From positions 81,752 through 145,751 of the forward strand of contig NZ_FOLC01000015.1 of NCBI RefSeq assembly GCF_900112135.1: 64,000 bases of DNA, given 5' to 3'. The notes under the pieces were generated by a model that was not told the origin of the DNA, searched no databases, and was given only the letters and a program-made list of their open reading frames with translations. The position numbers were made by a program, and so were the translations under genes. Position 1 is the stretch's first letter. Every line of letters starts with the position of its first letter. Origin of the DNA: Collimonas sp. OK412. GTDB lineage: Bacteria; Pseudomonadota; Gammaproteobacteria; Burkholderiales; Burkholderiaceae_D. Shown here piece after piece: positions 8,756-18,500 of this stretch.

Positions 8756-9061
8756 AAAATCCTGTTTTAGAAAGATGAATTAAATCTCAGCGCAGCGAAG
8801 CATAAAAATCAAGATTACGAGAAAGGAAAAATCGAAGTCGCGTCCAAGCTTGCAACAGCATATTAATTTCAATTTGTGGCATGGTCGCAAGCCAGTTTTG
8901 CTATCCATAGCTCAATATCAGGCGTCTTCATTAATTTTTCGCTCGCACGGCAACTGTATCGGTATAGTGAAGACAGGAACGGGGCTTGATTGAGCTGCCA
9001 TATCCATGCCGTCAACGGCACGGTCGTTGATCTCAAAATTTCCATTAATTTTTAACAACGA
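8756..9061. other. AT-rich spacer behind the CDI locus
   Basis: No coding frame stands out here. The 12-base sequence that ends the immunity gene (9061-9072, ATTAAATCTCAG) recurs exactly at 8779-8790, and CATTAATTTTT occurs twice (near 8930 and 9042). The base composition is clearly lower in GC than the cdiA body. This fits a variable region behind a toxin/immunity module. Confidence 0.5.
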
Positions 9062-9508
9062 TTAAATCTCAGTCGCCAAAACGCGCAAGACTGCGTCAAA
9101 AATCTTACTGTTATCATCAACGCAGACAGAAGCTTCATAAATCGATTCCATTGCGGCCAAAAATGAATCCTCGCTTCCTGCAAACGACAAGGCGGAGACA
9201 GCTCTAGCCTGTCCAAAAAAAAGTAAGTAATCTGGTGTTACAGCAGGATCGTCCTCCGCCTTATTTTGTAATTCAAAATATTCTTCGTCGAGTTGCGCGG
9301 AAAAATCGTCTAACTCAGCTCTTTTCAGAGGTGACAAATTTCCATTTTTTTGAAGTAAATCAAGTGCCTCCAAAACATTTCTATCTTCTATATGTGTGAT
9401 CTTTATGACCAACTGACATGCCAGAAGACTAGCCGCTCGTCGCTGATCAGAGTTAGCCGTTTGTATTTTTTCTGCAAGCATTGGTGAAACTGTTTCTAAG
9501 CGCATCAT
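9062..9508 (-). CDS. cdiI: Probable CdiI-type immunity protein
   Basis: 148 residues, acidic, no signal peptide, helix-rich. It starts three bases after the cdiA stop, and its ribosome site (GAGAGG) lies inside the last codons of cdiA, so the two are translationally coupled. Position and size are those of the immunity protein that neutralises the CdiA C-terminal toxin in the cytoplasm. The gene is much more AT-rich than the cdiA body, as is usual for exchangeable toxin/immunity modules. Two start codons (9508, 9505) are possible. No named immunity family was recognised, so the function rests on context. Confidence 0.75.
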   Translation of the reverse strand: MMRLETVSPMLAEKIQTANSDQRRAASLLACQLVIKITHIEDRNVLEALDLLQKNGNLSPLKRAELDDFSAQLDEEYFELQNKAEDDPAVTPDYLLFFGQARAVSALSFAGSEDSFLAAMESIYEASVCVDDNSKIFDAVLRVLATEI

Positions 9509-9511
9509 TAA

Positions 9512-12500
9512 TTAACCTCTCGGATTCTTCGGTAGTGGCTTCAATGGTGTAGTGACATTTGCACCTGTGGGTGCAATCACGTTCTGGCAAGATGGACAAA
9601 CCGGCCTCGTTGCTCCAATGTCGATAATTTTCAATCCATTTGCATTCGCATATGCAATGATGTCTGCTTCTGCATGCCCAGTACCCGCCACTACAATTTC
9701 TCCAGGATTTGACGTCACACCGGGACGTAGGTAACCCCGAGGTTCACTGGTGCTGATCAATGTAGTACGTAGGCCATTTGCATCTTCAACTACTGCCACG
9801 CCCATTGTAATGCGACCTTGCGAATTTGCAGGAATCTGCGACAAAAGATCATCAACTCGTGATTGAACTAGCTGCGAGGGATTTTCATAAGCAAGCCCTT
9901 TTCCTGCCGTCACTTTTGTCGGAACAGATATGACAGCAGCGCCTCGACTTGCCAAGGCAGCATCGGCGGCAATACCCGCAACGCCACCAACCATGCCATA
10001 CAACAACTCGGCCGCGCCAGACGATATCCCGAACATATTCTGCAACGCTTGCCCGCCGATCGTTGGCTGCACTTGGCCGCTAATCGATGTACTTACGCCT
10101 GCCTTAGATTGATCCACTCCCCAACCTGTCAAGGCAGCCCCGCCTGCTGCAACCAAGCAGCCCAAGCCAGTTTCTGGGCAAGTTATTGCGCCGCCTGCTG
10201 TAATGCCCGCTCCAGCTACCGCCGTCGCTGCACCGCCCACTGCCTGCAAAGTACCTAATGTCCGGGTCGTTATCTGATACGTATTGTTGATGCGTTTGCC
10301 GGCGTCAAAATTTGCATCACTAAACACGCCGGTCATTGTGTAGCCAAACATACCGGGTTGCTGCGACAGTTTCAGACGTTCTCCAGCCAGATCTGGGCTA
10401 TTCCCCAATGCTTCGACCTGGACGTAGTAGTTGTACTCTTTGCTACCTACGGCATACTCTGCCGAACAGTGGGCCAATGCACATGCTGCCGCACTTAGTC
10501 GTGCTTCTTGCGCAGAACTACCATTGGCGAGCTCATGAATCCGCTGTTTCTCCTCCGTATGTAATTGGCGATTGTTAGCCTCGACATTCAATCCCGAAGC
10601 CGCCCCGGCAGCTCCACCAATCGCCGCACCCAATGCTGTTGCTGCGATCTGCGCCAGCCCTTGCTTCAGGTCTTTCGGCAGATCCATTTTGTTGATTTCA
10701 TCGCCGATGATGGTCATTGCCGAAGCCGATGTCAGTGCTCCGGCCGCCCCACCTAGTCCACCTGCAAGAGCGCCAGTCGCAGTGTGCAACGCGACACGAT
10801 AAGCGCCGCCTTCGGCCCATTTTGCGGCTTCCGCGTCATCGCCGTTTTTGACAGCTTCCTTCTGCTTGGCGTCGGCATAATCACCAATATTCTTGGCTGC
10901 CTGTTGCCCAAACGTCGAAGTAATCTGCACCTGCGCCGAAACATCATCCTTGAGCTTCTGTCCATCCCAATCCTTGGTCAACGCACCGCTGCTGTCCTTA
11001 GCCGTGCTGACATCGCGATTGATGCTGGCGACTGTTTGCGTGGCTGTAGTCCCGGTTTTGGCCTGTTGCGCAGCATCGTCGGTGATCGTGACGACACCGC
11101 CGCTGATGCCGCTGCGGGTGGTGCTGCTACTGCTGCCGCTGGCGCTGCCGATCCCTGCCGAAGTGCCGGTGCTGCCGGTCTGGAAGGCTTGCAGCGTTTG
11201 CCCGCCTACCGTCGGCGCCTTGGCGGTGCTGCCGTCCGCCGCCTTGCCGTCGCCCTTGTCGCCGCCCACGCCAAAACCGCCGCTGACGCCAAAACCGCTG
11301 GCGTCGAAGTCGCTATGGTTCTTGATGTCGACCTGGGTCAGGGTCTGTGTCGCCAGGCTGTTCTTGTTGTCCTGGATCGCCTTGTCGCTGCTGGCGATGA
11401 CGCCGCCCTTGAGGTCGGTGTTGCCGTTGACCTTGACCTGGAAGCCGCCGTCGCCGGCGGCGATGCCGGATTGTTCGCCGACGCTGGCGAAGCTGCCGTT
11501 GACCTTGGTCTGGTTATAGTTGCCGCTGGCGGCAAAACCGTAGCCGATGGTGACACTGCCGCCTATGCTTTGGTCCTTGCTGTTGTAGTTACTGGTGTCC
11601 TGCAGGGACTCGATGTTCAGGTTGCCCTGGCCCGAGGTGCCGATATCGGCGATCACTTGCCGCGCGCTGGCGACGCCGCCTTTGATGTTGGTATCGTGAC
11701 CGGACTCCAACGTCAACGTATTACCCGCGACAACATGGGTGTTGTTTTGCGTGACATCGTCGCCATCCGCCTTGCCGCGGCTGCCCGACGCATTGGCGGT
11801 GACGCCGAACGCCAGGCCGTTCTTGCCGTAAGTCGCGGCGATCCCGATAGCCGCACTGCTCGATGAACTGGTGCTGTGCTGGTCGCTGGTGCTTTGCGTT
11901 GCCTGCAGGTTGATGTCGCCATCGGCCTTGATGCTGGCGTCTTTGCCGGCGCTGATATTGCTGCCGAGGATGTTGACATTGCTGTCCTTGTCAGCGCCGG
12001 TGGCGCTGATGGCAAGGTTTCCGCCTGCAGCCACCGAAGAACCCACGGCAGTGCTGCTGGTCTGCTTGCTTTGGCTATCGCTTTTACTGGAGCCAATGGT
12101 CAGGCTGACCGTCACGCTTGGATCGGCGGCGGCCTGGGCCACCGCTTTGGCGGTCATGGCGGCGGCTGCGGCTGCCAATAGCTTCATGCGCGAATCGTCA
12201 GTCTTCTTGGAAGCATCGCCCATCTGCGCAATCGACTGCAGGGCGCTGACGATCGGGCTGCTCACTCCGAGCGACAAGCCGCTTTGTTCGGTGTGCGTCT
12301 TGTTGTTCTGCTCCGTGGTATCAAAGGCGGCATTAATATCAACCGCTTTTGCGGCGATGCTGATGTCGCCGGCCGGCGCCATTACCTTGCTGCCGGTTTG
12401 CGTGTAGTGTTCGCCGGCGTTGATAGTGATATTGCCGCCGGTCGAGCCGATTACGCTGCCGGTATTGGTAACCGTCTTGAGCGTGCTCTCATTGTCTTGT

Positions 12501-15500
12501 TCCTTGCTGCCCATGGTGATGCTGGCGCCAGTACTGAAGAGGCCCGAGGTTTCTTTCTTTTCATACGAGGATTGCGCGCTCTTGCTTTGCGCCGTCACGA
12601 TATTGACGTTGTTGGCTGCCGCCAGCGTTACGTCCTTGGTGCCGACCACATTGCTGCCCTGGATATTGATGTCATGGCCGGCAACGGCCAGCACGCTGTT
12701 GCCCGACACCGTGCTGCCTTCGGCCTGCTGCAGGCTGCTGTGCTTGGCGATCGTGGTGGTCGTGGTCGACATGGCGTCGCCGCTCTTGACGTAACTCTCC
12801 TGCACCGTGCTGTGTTCAGTGGCGGCGCTCTTGATCGTTACGTCATTGTTGGCGGCCAGCGTGACTTGCCCGGTCGTTGTCGCCAGGTATGCCGAGGTCA
12901 GCGTGATGTTGCCGCTACCTGCCTGGGCCACGGCGTTGCCGCTGGCATCGGTCGCGCCGCTTGGCGTACCGGTAGCCTTGACCGTCAGGTTGTTGCCGGC
13001 GTTGACATTGCCGCCGACCAGCGTTTCGTCGGCGCTGCCGATGCGGTGGTATTCCTTCTTGCCGACAGTCTGGATATCGTTGACGACGCTGTCCTTGACG
13101 GCTTCGATGCTGACATTGCTGCCCGACAGCAGCGCGTTATTGCCGGCGTTGAGGTTGGCGCCCTTCAACGTCAGGTCGCCGCTCCCGCCCTGGCCTGCGG
13201 CCAGGCCCAGGTTGTTGCCGGCGTTGAGGCTGGCTAGCTGGTTGCTGACCGTGCTTTCCTTAATGAAGCCGGTGCGGCCTTCAACGCTGTGGCCGGCCGG
13301 ATTTTCGACATCGATCTGATACTGGCCGGTGACGGCGCTGACCTTGACGTCGCGGCCAGCGGTGGCGATCAGGTTGCCGCCAGTCGGATTATCCGTGCTG
13401 GCAGTACCGATCGCGCTGACGTTGGCGCCCGTGACAACCAGGTCGCGTGCGGCGTTCAGGGTTACCGTGCCGCCTTGCACCGTAGCGATACGGTCGATAT
13501 TGGTGCGGGTGCTGGTGGCTTCCGGATTGACGGTGTCGATGGTGCGCGTTTGCAGCACGATATCGCGCCCGGCCAGCAACGTGACGGTAGAGTCGTTGCC
13601 GCTGCCCTGGATCACGCCGGACAGGTTGACCAGGTCGTTGCGGGCGCGGGCCACGATGTCCTGCCCGCTGATGCGGCCGCCTTGGTTGAGCAGGTCGGTG
13701 CCGGCCAGCAGCGTGGTGCTGTTGGTGGCGGCGATGCTGCCGCTGTTGACCAGGTCGGAATCGGTCTTGATCATCACGTCGCCGCCGGCGATCAAGGCGC
13801 CGCTTTGCTGCAGGTCGCCGCCCTGCGGACGGCGCAGGTAGACCTGCGGCACCAGCACCTGCTGCGTGCTGCCGTCGGCCAGGGTCACGCTGCGGCTCAC
13901 CAGCCAGACGATGTCGGTGGTGAGATTCGCCATCTGCTCTGCCGACAAGGCCACGCCGGGGCTCAGCTGATACTGGTTGGCATAGGCGACGCCGGCGTTC
14001 ATCAACGCCTTGTATTCGTCTTCGGTACTGGTGTAGCTGGTCAGGTAGCGGCGCCCTGTGAGGGCCAGGATCTGGTCATTGATCAGCTGTTGTTCGTAGA
14101 AGCCGTCGCCATAACGCTTCAGGTTACGTTCAGGGTCGCGATTCAGCGCCTGCAGGAAATAGTCGCTGGAGAGGAAATTACGCTGGTTGGTAAACCGGGG
14201 ATCGGTTTCCACCAGGTAGCGCGACCCGGGTTCCGGGTGGATCGTGAACAGGCTGTTGTTTGGCAGGATCAGGCGCGGTGCTGTGGTCAAGATAACGTCA
14301 TGCGCGCGCAAGCCTGTGCCGTTCGCCGCCACGCTTTGCACTACCGGCAGGGCGCGGCCGATGCTGCCGGCGCCGGCGCCGGTCGCCAGCACTGCATTGA
14401 CTGCCTGTGCGCCGATGATGCGGGCATTGCCGATGGCGGAGCTGACAGCGCCGGCGACGCTGCCGTCCGGGTTGGCGGTGCTGACGCCAAGATTGCGGTT
14501 ATCGGTCTGGTTGCCGGCGTTTTGCTGGTACACCACGGTCGGCAGATCGACGCTGATGACTTGCGGAGCCGCATTGTATGGCTGCGCGCCGTCCCAGTTG
14601 CGGCAATGGCTGCTGCCAAACGTGCCGCAGCTTTCCACGTGCGTAAACTCGGCGGTGCCGCTGTAGGTGGTACGGTTCTCGCCCTGCGTGGCAAGATTGC
14701 GGACCGTAGGACCAACGATGGCAAGCGCGCCGCCGGCAACGATCTGGCTATCCTGGTTGGTGACGGAGCCATTGAGCGTCATGCCGCCGCCGGACAGTAT
14801 CTGTGCCGGAGCGCTGCTGGTTACTTCGGTGTGGCTTGGGCTTGCCGTGACCTTGTACCAGGTGTAGTCCTCGAACTGGTCGAGCCGGTTATCTTCCCTG
14901 ACGCTGGCATTGTAGCTATCGATCTTAGGAGCGAGCGCATCCAGCGTCGCCTCATAAGCTGTGCTCCAGACTGCGTAGTCTTTGCGCCACTGCACGCATT
15001 GGGGGGTAGTCAAGTCCACCGAGCCGCTGTCGGTCATGAAGGAACAGCCACCCGGGCCGCCATTCGGCTCGACTGGCGCGGCCGATGTGACAGCCGCGAC
15101 GCCGAACTGGGCAAAGACCGGCGAATTCCACGGATAGTTGTCCACAATCGAGCCGGAGACGCAGGTCTGGCTGTCGCCGCTGCCGCTGCAGGAATCGGGA
15201 ATCACCGTGCGGGCGGTGGTGACGGTGCTGCGCTGGCCGTATTTGTCGGGATGGACGATGCAGCTGACCGAGTCGCCACCGCCGCCGACGCCAAAGCAGT
15301 CGGATGACTTGTACTTGGTGGCGGAACCGGATGGCTGCACCTGGTCCTGGTTGATCGCCGGATCGACCACGACCCTGGTGGCCAGATGATTGTCGCGGTT
15401 CACCAGGCTGGCGGCGGTGATCGCCACATTGCCTTGCGCTTCGATCTTGGCGGAGGCGTTGAGCAGGTTCTGCACCGATCCCTGCAAGTTGCCGTTGCCG

Positions 15501-18500
15501 TCAATCGCGCCGGCGATGCCCAGGTCGCCCAGGCTGTAGATCAGCCCGCCTTCGGTATTGCTGAGGTTCTGGACCCCGATCAGCAAGGTATTGCGGGCCG
15601 CGATGGTGCCGCTGCCGCTATTGTTGACGGTGCCGCCGCTGATCCTCAGCAGGTCGCCGTAGATGCGGCCGCTGTTGTTCGTGGTGCCGGCGATGATGTT
15701 GGTAGTGACGCCGTCGATCAGGCCGGTGCTGCTGTTGGTCAGCGTGCCGCTGACGTTCAGGTTGGTGGTCTGGGCGCTGATCTCGCCGGAGTTGGTCAGG
15801 TTGCCGGTTGTGACGTTCAGCGTATCGCCCGCGGTCAGGGTGCCGCTGTTGGTGATGTTGCCGGCATTGACGGTCAAGGTTTTCTGGGCCGACAGCAGGC
15901 CGGTGTTGTTGTAGTCGCCGTTGATGTTCAGCGTGACGGCGTTGCTCGATGCAATCGTGCCGCCCAGGCTGTTGCTGCTGGTGGTGACGGTGGCGCTGTT
16001 GTCGCCGACGATCTTGCCGCCGGCGTTGTTCAGGGCGGTGGCGTTGATCGTGACATCATGCTTGGCGCTGACCAGGCCGCCGGTATTGTCCAGGCTGGCG
16101 GCGCCAAGCGCGGTGGTGATCAGCGCATCCTTGCCAGCCTTGATATTGCCGCCGGCGTTGCTGATGCTGTTGGCGCTGGCGCGGATATTGGTAGCGCTGA
16201 TGCTGCCGGCAGCGCTGTTGTCGATATTGACCGCATTCAGCACGGCATCGCCGTTAGCCGCGACCTGTCCGCCATTGTTGCTAATGCTGCCGGCCGCGGT
16301 GATGCCGATGTCGCCCAGCGACTGGATCAAGCCGTTGCTGTTCAGTACATTGGCGGCGGTAATCGTATTGCTGCCGTTTGCAACGATCTGGCCGCTGCTG
16401 CGGTTATCCAGGTCGCCGGTCACGGTCAGCGTCTGCTTGCCGTTGCTGGCCACGTAACCGGCCTGGTTGTCGAGGCTGCCGCCTTTCACGTCCAGCGTAC
16501 CGCCGGAGACGATCCCGCCGCTGTTGCCGCTGCTCCTGTTGACAATCGCCTGGCCATTGCTGTCGATGCTGGCATTGCCAACCGATTGCAGCAAGCCCTG
16601 GGTATTGTTCAGCGCGGTAGTGCTGGTGCTGAGATTGCCGGCTGCGACAACCTGTGCGCCCGTGTTGTCGAGCGCGGCCGCCGCGATACTGATGTCCTGG
16701 CCGCTGATCAAGCCTTTGACGTTGCTGGTATTGCCTGCGCTAAGCGTGGTGTTGCCGGCTGCCTGGATCTTGCCGCTGTCATTGTTCAGCGCTTGGCCGC
16801 CGGTGTTGATGCCCGCCGCACCTTTGAGCGACGCGATGGTGCCGCCGCTGTTGTTGAGCTGAGCGCTGGCGATGTCAAGATTGCCGCTGGCGACAACCTG
16901 GCCGGCGCTATTGTCAAACGCCTGGCCTTGGGTGTTCAGGACAAGGCTGGAGCCGCTGGCGATGGTTCCCGCCGCATTGCGGATTTCGCCTGACTGCACA
17001 GCCAGTGCCTGGGTGCCGACGATCTGCCCGCCCGCATTGTTGAGCAAGCCCGCGCCCAGCTTCAGGTCCGCCTGCTGCTTGGCGCTGACCACGCCTTGCG
17101 TGTTGTCGAGCGTGCCCGCACTGAGGCTGAGATTGCCATTGCTGGTGATCTGGCCGCGGCCATTCTGGATTGCAGCCGCGCTTGCGACAGCGAGGGTATT
17201 CACAGCCGACACCAGGCCGGCGCTATTGTCCACGCTGGCGGCGTTCAGGCTGACCGTATTGTTGGCCGTGACCTGGCCGCCCTGGTTGCCGACCGCGCCG
17301 GCATTGATGGTGATCGCATTGGTAGACTGGATCGCACCGCCGTTGTTGGACAACGCGCCACTGCCCAGCTTAAGGCTGACCTTGCCGGCGCTAGCATCCG
17401 CCGTATTGCCGGCGACGATGACTGAACCGTCGTTGTTCACTGCGCTGGCCTGGATATCCAGGCTGCTGCCGCTGGAAATCAGCGCGGCCTGGGCGCCGTT
17501 CGCGTTGCTGGCGACAGCGCCGGCCTGGATCTCCACCTTGCCGTTGGCCAGGATGCGGCCGCCGGTGTTGGCCAGGTTTTGGCCGGCCGTATTGATCGCC
17601 AGCGCCGCGCCGGACGAAATTTCGCCGCCGCTGCTGTTCAGTGCCTGTGTATTGAGGGTGGTGCCGGTGGCGCTGGTGACAAGCCCGCCGACATTGCTGG
17701 CGGCTCCCGCATTGACCGTCACGCTACCTTTGTTCGATGCCAGGATGCCTTTGCCGGCACCTGTCGCATCGTTGCTCAAGGCGCCGGTATTGATCGCCAA
17801 GGTATCGCGGGCGATGACCTGGCCGCCGTTGTTGGTCAAGCTGGCGGACTGGATCTGCGCTCCGCCCGCGGCAGCGCTGGCGGTCGTCCCGGAAGCGATG
17901 CTGCCTTGCGTATTGTCGATTGCGCCTGCAGCGCTCAATGCCAGGCTGCCGGCAGCGTCGATGACGCCCTGGCGGTTGCTCAGGCTGGCGAGGTTGAGTG
18001 TCGCCGCGCCGCCGTTCTGGGCGCGCGCAGTCAGCTGGCCGCGGCTATTGTCCAGCGCTCCGGCGCTGACATTCAACGATGCATCCGATACCAGCGTACC
18101 CGCCGTGTTGTTGATTGCCGCGCCATTGGCGTTGACCGTCAAATCAGTCTTGCCCGACAACACCCCGCCTTGGTTGCTGATGCCTTGGGTAGTCGTGATA
18201 CGTGTGACCAGGTCGCTGGCGACCAGGCCATTGGCATCGTTGACCAGTTGCTGCGCATTCAAGGCAACCGCCTGGCTCCCCATCAATTTGCCGCCGCTGT
18301 TGTCGAGCTTGCCGGCCGTGGTGACGCCCAGCTGGCCGTTTGCCAGCAAGGTGCCGCCGACGTTGCTGACCGATGCCGCCTGTATGCCGGCATTCTGCCC
18401 GGCCTGCCATATGCCGCCCGCGTTGCTCAGCTGGCCGCCGGCGCTGACATTGAGGTTATTGCCAGCAGCGACATTGCTGCCGCTGGCCCGCAAATTGCCG

